From assembly GCA_020629355.1 (NCBI GenBank), contig JAHDDM010000066.1, positions 1 through 6,845 of the forward strand: DNA of 6,845 nucleotides, written 5' to 3'. The stretch comes from Rhodospirillaceae bacterium (GTDB taxonomy: Bacteria; Pseudomonadota; Alphaproteobacteria; JABSOH01). Under the pieces are notes generated by a model that was not told the origin of the DNA, did no database searches, and saw only the letters and a list, made by a program, of their open reading frames with translations. A program made the position numbers and the translations under genes. Below are positions 1 through 6,842 of the stretch, piece by piece. How positions within the stretch are numbered: the first letter of the stretch is position 1; every line of letters starts with the position of its first letter.

Positions 1-78
1 CAATCACAATCAGGCGGCGCAAGCAACAACAGCCCACGGATGTCAATGATTACGAAGGGTGTGTTGGTATTGCATCAT
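1..78. other. Unassigned window edge downstream of the lipoprotein gene
   Basis: Nothing can be called here with support. Plus-strand frame 1 is open from the window edge to a TAG at 97-99, frame 2 to a TGA at 47-49, and frame 3 to a TAG near 129. Any of these could be the tail of a convergent gene, but none is long enough to recognise. I see no hairpin followed by a T-run that would serve as a terminator for the leftward operon. Confidence 0.3.
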
Positions 79-627
79 CTATTTCATCGTCACCTCTAGG
101 GGGCGATACTCGAAGACATCATCTTTAGTAGACCGTGCAGCAAGCACTACTGAGGTAAAAATCGCACCGAGAAGTCCGACTCCTGGGTTAGAATCACCAA
201 TTCTTTTGCTGGTTACATTATAAACATCTATCGATTTTTGACCAGACAGACCTTTGTGCGTGCAGCGCGCGCTTACTATCGGAGAATATTCACCATAGTT
301 TGGAACAATAAGCTCAGCAGGTGTTGTCACCTCAGCGGTATAGAGTTCTTCAGCACTGACGGAACATTGCGCGACGACCTCAACGTTGAACTTTTGGGGA
401 TCAGAGCCATCATAAGCCCGCACAACCAGAACAGACTGGCCTTTAAGTTTTGGTATATCGGGATTCTCTGCCCGCAAATGGGCATAAACATCTAATCCTT
501 TTCCACCTGCAATATCCGTCGGTGTGACTTTGATTGGCAAACCAGATATCGGCAATGTCTTGCCACAGCCAGATAAAACAAAGACACCAAACAGAATATA
601 AAAAGCTTTTATCGCATTGGTTTTCAT
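79..627 (-). CDS. Hypothetical lipoprotein with signal peptidase II lipobox
   Basis: I do not recognise the family. The 182-residue product begins with a lipoprotein signal: basic MKTNAIK, a hydrophobic stretch, then the lipobox LSGC (residues 18-21). Cys21 would be lipidated, and Gly at +2 does not suggest inner-membrane retention by the Lol rule. The mature part has only two further cysteines, C88 and C122, which could form a disulfide in the periplasm. Near the C-terminus, residues 149-164 form a glycine-containing hydrophobic segment (GVGLLGAIFTSVVLAA), followed by a charged tail. The middle looks beta-rich. The start is supported by GGAAGA eight bases upstream and by the signal peptide beginning at this Met. 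It is the last gene seen of a leftward unit, 27 bases after the aminopeptidase stop. An envelope location is well supported; function is unknown. Confidence 0.85.
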   Translation of the reverse strand: MKTNAIKAFYILFGVFVLSGCGKTLPISGLPIKVTPTDIAGGKGLDVYAHLRAENPDIPKLKGQSVLVVRAYDGSDPQKFNVEVVAQCSVSAEELYTAEVTTPAELIVPNYGEYSPIVSARCTHKGLSGQKSIDVYNVTSKRIGDSNPGVGLLGAIFTSVVLAARSTKDDVFEYRPLEVTMK

Positions 628-635
628 AATATTTT

Positions 636-641
636 TCTTCC
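636..641 (-). promoter_or_regulatory. Shine-Dalgarno of the lipoprotein gene
   Basis: On the minus strand, GGAAGA lies eight bases before the ATG at 627. It is the clearest ribosome binding site in the leftward operon. It fixes the start and suggests that the lipoprotein is translated independently of the upstream peptidase gene. Confidence 0.6.
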
Positions 642-654
642 GTAATATTATTCG

Positions 655-2634
655 TCAACAGACCCGCGTCGCCTCTGCCAGCCAGCGTGCAGACTGTGGC
701 GATAGATTACGCGCGAGGTGGCGATACACGCCAGCGTGATAATCATTAAGCCAAGCCCGTTCTTGTGTGTTCAGCATAGTAGCATCAATCATGCGGCGGA
801 CAAAAGGCACCCAAGTCAAATTTTCAAAATACAGCCAGCCTTCAGAGGCTTCAGCGACAAGAGCCAGATTTTCCAGCCTGATACCATAGCGATGTGGAAA
901 ATACAATCCTGGCTCAAGCGAGACAATCATGCCAGCCTGTAAGGGCTCGCTGCTACCGTTCTTGGCAATACGTTGCGGGCCAAAATGCACCATGGAATTG
1001 CTACCCACCCCGTGACCTGTGCCGTGATCATAATCCAGGCCATGCTGCCACAGTCCCTGACGTGCAATAGCGTCCAACGCCATACCCGTTGTGCCTTTAG
1101 GGAAACGCACGGAGGAGATTGCAATCAGGCTTTTCAGCACCAGAGTATAATGCCGGCAAAACTCGGCATCTAACGGCACGTCACCTTGATCATACGCCAG
1201 AACGCGGGTGACATCGGTTGTGCCGTCATTATAGTGCGCGCCGCTATCCATCAGGACAATATCGCCCCAACGTACCCGATCATCAGCATCTGGAATCGGG
1301 TGATAATGGCAAATGGCACTATTGCCTCGGGCTGCAACAATGGCATGAAAACTGTCCTGTTGATAGCCTTGTTGTGCAGCGCGAAATTCTTGTAGACTGT
1401 GCACCAGGTCACTTTCTTGACAGGGTTCGGGGTTCAAAGAAATCGCGGTCATAAATTCCACCAAAGCACAACCATCACGAATATGCGCGGCACGTGCACC
1501 GTGACATTCTGTCGCATTAAGACAGGCCGCAAGTCGCCATATCGGGTCTTGTGCCTCGTAAATTGTTGCGGCTTTATCTTCCAGCATCTGGACTATTCGC
1601 GCTGAGGTGCGGCTGGGATCAAGCCAAATCTGACTACCCGCTGTTGCCAACATCAAAAGGGCTGCAGTAAAATCAGCCTCAGGATGCAGGAAGGTTTTTT
1701 GCCAACCTGATATTTGCTCTGCCAGAGCCAGTTTTTCAGGGCTGAGAAACCAATCGATACTGCCTTCAGCATGCACGATCATTTTCGACAGGCAAAAGGG
1801 CGCGGTTGCAATATCATTGGCACGGATATTCAACAGCCAAAGAATATCTTCGGGTGCTTGTACCACCAGAGAATCGCAACCTTTCTGTTGCAGAATCGCA
1901 CATAGGCGCGCCAATTTATCGGCGGTGGATTCTTTCGCTTCGATCACGCGGTGTATTGGGCTGAACGGGGCATGGGGTTGTTCTTTCCAAAGGATATCCA
2001 CCAGATTGTGCCTAACATCCTGCAATTTTGCGCCGATAGCCGCTATACCTTGCTGCATACGCCGATAGTTTGATGCCGTGAATAAAGACGCATCACCACC
2101 GATACGCCAATCTGCCCCTTTGGGCATGGCTTCGGTTAATTTATCCGCAATAGCTTGCGTGGTTAAAGGCAGCACCTGAACAAAATCCGGATCAACCTCT
2201 TGCGGGGCTTGCAGACTATAGCGACCATCGACAAACAGATAAGCTGCCTCTGGCAAGACCAGCAATATCCCTGCTGATCCGCGAAAACCCGTGAGCCATT
2301 GTAATCGCGCGCCGCTAGGACAAATATACTCGTTAAGGTTCTCGTCATCATGTCCCACCAGTAGCCCTTCGATCTCCTCGGCTGCCATGAGACCACGAAT
2401 GTCCGTAAGACGATCATGCGGTGCAGGGGTAAGCATCTGTGCCTTTTGACGCTGGCGGATGCGCTCAAGCAAACTGATGAGATTACGCCCAAGGCTCGTG
2501 TGGGCGTTGGTACGGAATAAATCCAGCCAGTCGCCTTCGCTCGTACAACCACTGGCGGCGATTGCAGCCACACTACGGTACACCTGCTGTTGATCCGTTT
2601 CGGAAGAATGTTCAGATGTTTTATTCATCATCAT
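655..2634 (-). CDS. Aminopeptidase P family protein (Xaa-Pro aminopeptidase, M24B, APP1-like)
   Basis: This is a metallopeptidase that removes an N-terminal residue from peptides with proline in second place, most likely cytoplasmic since no signal peptide is seen. The 659 residues fit the long APP1 class: two creatinase-like N-terminal domains (about 74-210 and 230-385), a pita-bread M24 catalytic domain (about 390-600), and a C-terminal M24_C tail. The five expected metal ligands are visible: D463 in MDSGAHY, D474 in TTDVTR, H541 in GTGHGVG, E574 in SLEPG and E588 in RLEN. Their spacing matches APP1 enzymes, and H550 in MVHFG matches the conserved substrate-site His. Early hallmarks are LTGFRGSAG and FVDGRYSLQ. 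The ATG overlaps the uvrD stop as ATGA, suggesting translational coupling; no strong Shine-Dalgarno is seen. The first ~73 residues precede the usual family start, and Met67 (ATG at 2436) is an alternative start. Family assignment is firm; the exact start is less so. Confidence 0.95.
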   Translation of the reverse strand: MMMNKTSEHSSETDQQQVYRSVAAIAASGCTSEGDWLDLFRTNAHTSLGRNLISLLERIRQRQKAQMLTPAPHDRLTDIRGLMAAEEIEGLLVGHDDENLNEYICPSGARLQWLTGFRGSAGILLVLPEAAYLFVDGRYSLQAPQEVDPDFVQVLPLTTQAIADKLTEAMPKGADWRIGGDASLFTASNYRRMQQGIAAIGAKLQDVRHNLVDILWKEQPHAPFSPIHRVIEAKESTADKLARLCAILQQKGCDSLVVQAPEDILWLLNIRANDIATAPFCLSKMIVHAEGSIDWFLSPEKLALAEQISGWQKTFLHPEADFTAALLMLATAGSQIWLDPSRTSARIVQMLEDKAATIYEAQDPIWRLAACLNATECHGARAAHIRDGCALVEFMTAISLNPEPCQESDLVHSLQEFRAAQQGYQQDSFHAIVAARGNSAICHYHPIPDADDRVRWGDIVLMDSGAHYNDGTTDVTRVLAYDQGDVPLDAEFCRHYTLVLKSLIAISSVRFPKGTTGMALDAIARQGLWQHGLDYDHGTGHGVGSNSMVHFGPQRIAKNGSSEPLQAGMIVSLEPGLYFPHRYGIRLENLALVAEASEGWLYFENLTWVPFVRRMIDATMLNTQERAWLNDYHAGVYRHLARNLSPQSARWLAEATRVC

Positions 2635-4832
2635 GTCTGTAACAACGTAATAAAATCAACACTGATGGTCTTTTGACCATGCTCGTCAAACTCTATCACA
2701 TAATATTGTGACTCCAGTCCAGTAATTGTGCCCATGCCAAAACGCGCATGTTGCACCCTTTGGCCCATTGTCCCGCCGTGTGTAACATTGCGTACAGCAG
2801 GCGTGTTTGTCCGCAACAAAGTCGTCTCTGTTGCCGTTGCTGTCCGCGGTGTTTTGTATCCGCTTGAGCCATAGGCCCAACCTGCTGCCATTTTCTCGAA
2901 TATCTTGGCAAGCGGGGTTTCTAAAGCACTCTCTGGTATCTCACGCAAAAATCGCGATGGGCCCGTGGCCTTCACTTGACCATGCATTAAACGCTCACGG
3001 GCAAAACTAATATCCAGTCGCGTTTTTGCCCGGGTCATGGCGACATAGGCCAGACGGCGCTCTTCTTCCAAGCTTTTGCTATCATCCTCGTCCACGGAAC
3101 GCGGGTTCGGAAAAATGCCCTCTTCCCAAGCTGGTAGGAAAACATAATCAAACTCCAGACCCTTGGCAGCATGAATGGTCATAATGGTCACTGAATCTTT
3201 GGTGCTTGTACGGTCATCATCCATCACCAGCGCAACATGTTCCAGGAATGCTTCAAGGCTTGGAAATTCCGCTAAGGCGCTCTGTAATTCCCCAAGGTTC
3301 TCAAGCTTGGTTTCAGCCTCAAGCTTGCTCGAGGCGCGCCAGAAATCAAAGACACCCGCACCCTGCAAGACCTCGTGCAGTAAATCCGCGCCGCTCAAGA
3401 CCTCTTTGCGTTCCTGCCAGCCACGATGCAGAGCCAGAAAACTCTCAAAAGCTGCAGCTGCGCGTCCCGTGAGGACTTGATCCTCCAGCATCACCTGCAC
3501 CGCATTCATACGCGAGACGCCGTTACTTTCAGCATATTGCCGCACCTTGTTCTGGCTTGTTGCCCCAATCCCGCGAGTCGGTTTGTTGATGATGCGCTCG
3601 AAGGCCAGGTCATCTTCAGAACGATGGATCAAGCGAAGATACGCCACCGCATCCCTGATCTCTTCGCGCTCATAAAAACGTAACCCACCATACATCCGAT
3701 ACGGAATACGCATCGCTGCCAAACTGGTCTCCAGCATCTGGCTGACATGACCCGCGCGAATTAAAATTGCTTGTGCGCTATAGGCCAATCCCTGAAAATG
3801 CCGCTTGATAATCGTGTCGCAAATGGCACTGGCCTCGGCACGGGAATCGCGGAATCCCGCCAGACCAATTGCCGCACCGGCACCGCGAGTCGCCACAAGG
3901 TCTTTGCCCAAACGATCACTATTGTGCGCAATGACTCCCGCCGCACCATCAAGAATATTCTGGCTCGAGCGATAATTTTCCTCAAGCTTGATCACCTTGG
4001 CCTCAGTGAAACGCTGTTGGAATTCCAGAATATTGCGAATCTCTGCTCCGCGCCAGCCATAAATCGATTGATCATCATCACCCACACAACACAGCTGCCG
4101 ATGCTGATGTGCCAATAAAGACAACCACAGATTTTGAATCATATTGGTGTCTTGATATTCATCCACCAGAATATACCGAAAACGCTGTTGATAATGCTGC
4201 AAGACCTCAGGATTGTGCGCAAAAAGCTTGATATTGTACAGAAGCAAGTCGCCAAAATCACAGCCATTCATGGCCTGTAAACGACGTTGATAACGCTCGT
4301 ACACATCCACCGCCAAACCATTCAGTTCTCGCCTCTCCTCTGGAGGAACGCGCTCTGGCTCAAGGGCGCGGTCTTTCCAGCCATGAATAAAGGGCAGGAT
4401 TTTCCCGGGGCGAACCTCTTTCGGATCAAGGTGCATCTCTTGCAAAATCTGCCGCACCAGACGATGCTGATCATCACTGTCCACAATCAAAAAATTCGTA
4501 TCAATACCCAATTCTGCCGATGAAGCATGTTTGCGCAAGACCCGTACTGCCAGAGAATGAAACGTACCAAGCCATAATCCCTCGGCTGCATCCGCTGCCA
4601 GCGAGGCGATTCGCTCACGCATTTCACGCGCCGCCTTGTTGGTAAAGGTCACACAGAGTATCCGATAGGCAGGGGTTGATGTCTGCTCCAGTATTCTGGC
4701 GACTCGGTGCGTTAAGACCCTCGTCTTGCCTGTACCCGCACCCGCCAAGACCAGCAATGGCCCATCAAGATGCTGAACAGCCTGAAGTTGTGCTGGATTC
4801 AGCCCTGCGGTATCGGTCGTATTATTGCTCAT
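2631..4832 (-). CDS. uvrD: ATP-dependent DNA helicase UvrD/PcrA (superfamily 1A, 3'-5')
   Basis: This helicase unwinds DNA 3'-5' in nucleotide excision and mismatch repair and displaces proteins from DNA. With the start at 4832 it has 733 residues and all SF1A motifs in order: Q motif LNPAQLQAVQ (11-20), Walker A GAGTGKT (31-37), Ia VTFTNKAAREM (61-71), Ib around GTFHS (89-93), Walker B VDEYQD (223-228), III GDDDQSIYGWRGA (251-263), IV ENYRSSQNIL (285-294), V TIHAAKGLEFDYVF (552-565) and VI YVAMTRAKTRL (596-606). A linker (about 640-685) leads to a C-terminal Tudor-like module (about 688-733, GQRVQHARFGMGTI), the part that contacts RNA polymerase in PcrA/UvrD. The frame stays open upstream to an ATG at 4961. 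That 43-residue extension is Cys/Trp-rich and unlike the family, and the Q motif follows MSNN directly, so 4832 is preferred. The Shine-Dalgarno is weak. PcrA, Rep and UvrD are hard to separate by motifs alone. Confidence 0.95.
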   Translation of the reverse strand: MSNNTTDTAGLNPAQLQAVQHLDGPLLVLAGAGTGKTRVLTHRVARILEQTSTPAYRILCVTFTNKAAREMRERIASLAADAAEGLWLGTFHSLAVRVLRKHASSAELGIDTNFLIVDSDDQHRLVRQILQEMHLDPKEVRPGKILPFIHGWKDRALEPERVPPEERRELNGLAVDVYERYQRRLQAMNGCDFGDLLLYNIKLFAHNPEVLQHYQQRFRYILVDEYQDTNMIQNLWLSLLAHQHRQLCCVGDDDQSIYGWRGAEIRNILEFQQRFTEAKVIKLEENYRSSQNILDGAAGVIAHNSDRLGKDLVATRGAGAAIGLAGFRDSRAEASAICDTIIKRHFQGLAYSAQAILIRAGHVSQMLETSLAAMRIPYRMYGGLRFYEREEIRDAVAYLRLIHRSEDDLAFERIINKPTRGIGATSQNKVRQYAESNGVSRMNAVQVMLEDQVLTGRAAAAFESFLALHRGWQERKEVLSGADLLHEVLQGAGVFDFWRASSKLEAETKLENLGELQSALAEFPSLEAFLEHVALVMDDDRTSTKDSVTIMTIHAAKGLEFDYVFLPAWEEGIFPNPRSVDEDDSKSLEEERRLAYVAMTRAKTRLDISFARERLMHGQVKATGPSRFLREIPESALETPLAKIFEKMAAGWAYGSSGYKTPRTATATETTLLRTNTPAVRNVTHGGTMGQRVQHARFGMGTITGLESQYYVIEFDEHGQKTISVDFITLLQT

Positions 4833-4851
4833 ATCGTCATTACTTATTTCA

Positions 4852-4912
4852 TATACTGGCTTGTACTGGCTTGACCATGAAGTATACGAGCCGCATCTCG
4901 AACACCAGTATA
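4852..4912. repeat. Tandem and inverted repeat cluster upstream of uvrD
   Basis: The 10-mer TACTGGCTTG occurs twice in direct tandem at 4854-4863 and 4864-4873. The word TATACTGG at 4852-4859 has a perfect inverted partner CCAGTATA at 4905-4912, with arm centres 53 bp apart. AGTATA also occurs at 4881-4886, so three TATACT/AGTATA words lie within 61 bp. The minus-strand TATACT at 4912-4907 could be a -10 box for uvrD, but neither it nor the copy at 4886-4881 has a convincing -35. The cluster could be an operator or chance; it does not match the alphaproteobacterial LexA box GTTC-N7-GTTC, having only one half site. Confidence 0.5.
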
Positions 4913-5054
4913 ATCGCAAAAATGCTCTATTCAGACACTGCCATAAGTTGCATTTTCGCAACAGACAAAAAGAATCTTGATGCCTCTGTGCGCCTATCCC
5001 CTATTGCCTTCATTATGGCACATTCTCGTGGCTATAGGATACTGTCCAAAGAAA

Positions 5055-5084
5055 TTGAAACCCATCACAATTTCGGTGTATAGA
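5055..5084 (+). promoter_or_regulatory. Candidate sigma70 promoter for mlaA-mlaC
   Basis: A -35 box TTGAAA (5055-5060) is separated by 18 bp from a -10 box TATAGA (5079-5084). This would start transcription near 5091 and give a leader of about 30 bases before mlaA. It is the best match to the sigma70 consensus seen in the spacer, judged by eye only. Confidence 0.45.
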
Positions 5085-5120
5085 GGATAGCAGTAAATAT
5101 TAACTGATGATGAAACTCAA

Positions 5121-5882
5121 ATGTTTGACCACTCTGCCTTTTTGCGTCCAGTACGGATACACCTTATCTTGTTGATGTGTGCCATGCTGGCCTTAAGTGC
5201 CTGTGCCAGCGCGCCGCATGACCCCCTTGCAAAGGCCGAATACGAGCGCATCAACGATCCTCTTGAACCAACGAATCGCGCTGTCTTTGCCTTTAACAGC
5301 ATCTTTCAAAGCCTGATTGTCCGCCCTCTGGCGCTGGTTTTGGATGCTCTGCCCGAAGGCGTACAGGTAGCATTCAGCAATTTCTTCACAAACCTTGCTG
5401 AACCGCGCAATGTTGCTAACGCCCTTCTACAAGGCGATCCAAAAGCTGCTGGAACGTCTCTAGGACGTTTCATCACCAACAGCACCATTGGTCTTGGCGG
5501 CATGATCAATGTCACTGGCTCAGAGAATCACAATCCGCGCGACTTTGGTCAAACACTCGCGCGTTGGACTGGCGACAATGGTGCCTATATTCAACTGCCG
5601 TTCATCGGTGCTTCATCCGTCACACACGGTATCGGCTTCCTTGTCGATGGCCTGTATAGCATTCCCAAAATTCAAGCCAATCGTACCGATCAAGATATTC
5701 TTCCCATCGCCGCTGGCTTTGCCAATGGCGTCGTAACCTACAGCGAAAACCTCGCGGCGATTGACAATATCTATAAAACATCTCCTGACCCTTACGCCAG
5801 CTTCAGGAATATCTATCAACAGCAACGTCAAAAATTCGTCTTTGGCAAGGTGGATGAATTAGAAATCACCGAACTTGAATAA
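5121..5882 (+). CDS. mlaA: MlaA/VacJ family outer-membrane lipoprotein
   Basis: MlaA sits in the inner leaflet of the outer membrane and passes mislocalised phospholipids from the outer leaflet toward the periplasmic carrier MlaC, preserving outer-membrane lipid asymmetry. The 253-residue product has a basic n-region, a hydrophobic core (14-27) and the lipobox LSAC with Cys28; Ala at +2 fits outer-membrane sorting. Family hallmarks follow: NDPLEPTNRAVFAFN (45-59), FFTNLAEPRNVANALLQGD (88-106), RFITNSTIGLGGMINV (116-131) and DFGQTLARWTGDNGAYIQLP (141-160). Length is normal for the family. The Shine-Dalgarno before the ATG is poor, but this Met gives a complete lipoprotein signal. The stop overlaps the mlaC start by one base, so the two are very likely co-transcribed and translationally coupled. 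The mlaFED ABC transporter genes are not in the window. Confidence 0.95.
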   Translation: MFDHSAFLRPVRIHLILLMCAMLALSACASAPHDPLAKAEYERINDPLEPTNRAVFAFNSIFQSLIVRPLALVLDALPEGVQVAFSNFFTNLAEPRNVANALLQGDPKAAGTSLGRFITNSTIGLGGMINVTGSENHNPRDFGQTLARWTGDNGAYIQLPFIGASSVTHGIGFLVDGLYSIPKIQANRTDQDILPIAAGFANGVVTYSENLAAIDNIYKTSPDPYASFRNIYQQQRQKFVFGKVDELEITELE

Positions 5883-6469
5883 TGCGTGCGTACTTTCTTG
5901 CTCTGTTGCTGTTGCTGAATATTCCGTCCTACGCGGCGGCCGATTCGGCGAACGAACAGGCAAAAGACTTTGTCACGCAACTCTTTCAAGATTTTCAGGA
6001 AATTTACAATCCCACAGAAGCCAATCCTAAACAGGCTTTATTGGACTATTATCAGCAGCATTTTGACCACGAGCTGATTGCCCGATTCGTGCTTGGTGGT
6101 TATGGCAGGCGCGCATCAGAACAACAGCGCACACGTTTCAGTGAATTATTACCGCAATTTATTCTGGCACAGATAAGTCCGCAAATTGGCCCCTATTTTG
6201 CCGAGGATAGCGCGAGTAACAACATCACCGTTCTGGCGGTGCAGCCAATGAAAAAGCAGCATATGATGGTACAGACCGCATATAAAGGCGCAAAAAGTAT
6301 CGAGATCAACGTTCGCTTGCGTCCGATCAACAATACGTTGAAGGTTCTTGATGTTCAGGTTGCGGGTATATCCATGCTGCTGGCACAACGAGACTTAATC
6401 GCCAGCATGATCAAGCAAAATAGCGGCGATCTTGATGCCTTTCTTGAGCAGTTAGCGCAAAAAGTATAA
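5882..6469 (+). CDS. mlaC: MlaC/Ttg2D family periplasmic phospholipid-binding protein
   Basis: MlaC is a soluble periplasmic carrier that shuttles phospholipids between the outer-membrane MlaA complex and the inner-membrane MlaFED transporter. The 195-residue product starts with a Sec signal peptide (leucine-rich 6-13, likely cleavage after AAA at 18-20) and has no lipobox. The mature part shows the family pattern: AKDFVTQLFQDF near the N-terminus, the DYYQQHFDHELIARFVLGGYGR stretch (55-76), a beta-rich middle (VQTAYKG, INVRLRP), then VLDVQVAGISMLLAQRDLIASMI (155-177) and the closing GDLDAFLEQL. The ATG lies in TAATG with the mlaA stop, and no separate Shine-Dalgarno is evident, so its translation probably depends on mlaA. 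The adjacent MlaA partner strongly supports the assignment. Confidence 0.92.
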   Translation: MRAYFLALLLLLNIPSYAAADSANEQAKDFVTQLFQDFQEIYNPTEANPKQALLDYYQQHFDHELIARFVLGGYGRRASEQQRTRFSELLPQFILAQISPQIGPYFAEDSASNNITVLAVQPMKKQHMMVQTAYKGAKSIEINVRLRPINNTLKVLDVQVAGISMLLAQRDLIASMIKQNSGDLDAFLEQLAQKV

Positions 6470-6517
6470 GGGCTTTTGCGGCATCTTTGCTGTATGATAT
6501 TGGTTTTTTACCCGAAT

Positions 6518-6542
6518 AGAGTGCTTTTCGCTTTTTATTTTC
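6518..6542 (+). terminator. Weak Rho-independent terminator candidate after mlaC
   Basis: AGAGTG (6518-6523), a five-base loop CTTTT and CGCTTT (6529-6534) can form a six-pair stem with two G-U pairs, followed by the T-rich tail TTATTTTC. It lies 49 bases after the mlaC stop. The stem is short and low in GC, so it may be inefficient or not real. A second possible stem, CGCAAAA (6456-6462) with TTTTGCG (6474-6480), spans the mlaC stop codon but lacks an immediate T-run. Confidence 0.3.
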
Positions 6543-6559
6543 GGTGGTGATGGTATAAA
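6532..6559 (+). promoter_or_regulatory. Possible rpsU promoter (good -10, poor -35)
   Basis: TATAAA (6554-6559) is a five-of-six match to the -10 consensus. With a 16-bp spacer the -35 position would be TTTTTA (6532-6537), a poor match. Transcription from here would start near 6566 and give a leader of about 73 bases holding both copies of the repeated element. Read-through from mlaC is the alternative. Confidence 0.3.
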
Positions 6560-6573
6560 GCCGCAATGTTTCT

Positions 6574-6614
6574 GCCTGATTAGGTGGATATTTCCGTTGC
6601 CTGATGATCAGGTG
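6574..6614 (+). repeat. Duplicated GCCTGAT...AGGTG element in the rpsU leader
   Basis: GCCTGAT-T-AGGTG occurs at 6574-6586, and GCCTGAT-GATC-AGGTG at 6599-6614, 25 bases apart. The second copy contains the perfect palindrome CCTGATGATCAGG (6600-6612), able to form a five-pair hairpin with a TGA loop, and is followed by TGCATTTTT, which resembles a terminator. CCTGAT of the first copy (6575-6580) could instead pair with ATCAGG of the second (6607-6612), so the two foldings exclude each other. The sequence relations are seen directly; a regulatory role is inference. Confidence 0.5.
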
Positions 6615-6627
6615 CATTTTTAGCTTC

Positions 6628-6632
6628 GAGGA
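6628..6632 (+). promoter_or_regulatory. Shine-Dalgarno of rpsU
   Basis: GAGGA sits six bases before the GTG at 6639 and decides this start. The next codons give [10 protein letters not shown], the conserved bS21 N-terminus. Confidence 0.65.
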
Positions 6633-6638
6633 TACAAC

Positions 6639-6842
6639 GTGCAGATAAACGTTCGCGATAATAATGTCAGTCAAGCCTTGCGTGTCTTGAAAAAGAAACT
6701 TCAACGTGAAGGCGTGTTTCGCGAAATGCGTTTACGCCGCCGCTTCGAGAAGCCCTCTCTACGCCGCGCGCGTGAAAAGGCAGAAGCAGGCCGCCGCTAT
6801 CATAAGATGCTCCGCAAACGGATGGAACACGAAGGCTATTAG
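6639..6842 (+). CDS. rpsU: 30S ribosomal protein bS21
   Basis: bS21 is a small, strongly basic protein of the 30S subunit, located near the anti-Shine-Dalgarno end of 16S rRNA and involved in initiation. The complete 67-residue product shows the family core: [21 protein letters not shown] (5-25), FREM (27-30), then RRRFEKPS (33-40) and an Arg/Lys-rich helix [12 protein letters not shown] (42-53). Length and sequence fit alphaproteobacterial bS21. The start codon is GTG rather than ATG, supported by GAGGA six bases upstream. AACGT (6636-6640) and ACGTT (6649-6653) could pair and partly enclose the start codon, but the stem has only five pairs. The gene lies on the same strand as mlaAC after a 169-base gap and probably has its own expression signals. 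The TAG stop is three bases from the window end. Confidence 0.96.
   Translation: MQINVRDNNVSQALRVLKKKLQREGVFREMRLRRRFEKPSLRRAREKAEAGRRYHKMLRKRMEHEGY

Larger units (their letters stand above)
4833..5120. other. Divergent intergenic spacer between uvrD and mlaA
   Basis: This 288-base spacer should hold the promoters of both transcription units. The left part carries the repeat cluster at 4852-4912. A small perfect hairpin sits at 4947-4962 (GTTGC, six-base loop, GCAAC), without a T-run that would make it a terminator. The right part carries the mlaA promoter candidate. Reading frames through it lack a ribosome binding site and a recognisable product. Confidence 0.6.

Noticed and set aside
1..129. 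C-terminal tail of a convergent gene entering from the left edge
   Set aside because: All three plus-strand frames are open from the edge for some distance (to 49, 99 and about 129) and none has a recognisable motif, so none can be chosen.
2163..2573. 136-codon minus-strand frame inside the aminopeptidase gene
   Set aside because: An alternate frame of a gene with intact domain motifs; no sign that it is a frameshifted part of the peptidase.
4891..4910. Possible LexA/SOS box before uvrD
   Set aside because: Only one GTTC half site is present (minus strand, near 4900); there is no GTTC seven bases on, and no CTG-N10-CAG.
4833..4961. N-terminal extension of the uvrD frame to an ATG at 4961
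   Set aside because: The added 43 residues are rich in Cys and Trp and unlike UvrD N-termini. The Q motif follows the internal MSNN start at the normal distance, and the added stretch lies in the repeat-bearing promoter region.
4947..4962. GTTGC/GCAAC hairpin as a terminator
   Set aside because: The stem has only five pairs, there is no adjacent T-run on either strand, and it sits in a divergent promoter region where no transcript should end.
4676..5083. 135-codon plus-strand frame across the start of uvrD
   Set aside because: Mostly antisense to the conserved uvrD N-terminal coding region, with a composition unlike a real protein; its end overlaps the candidate mlaA promoter.
6411..6704. 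97-codon minus-strand frame between mlaC and rpsU
   Set aside because: Overlaps the mlaC end and the rpsU start in antisense, has no recognisable family or ribosome binding site, and runs through the rpsU leader.
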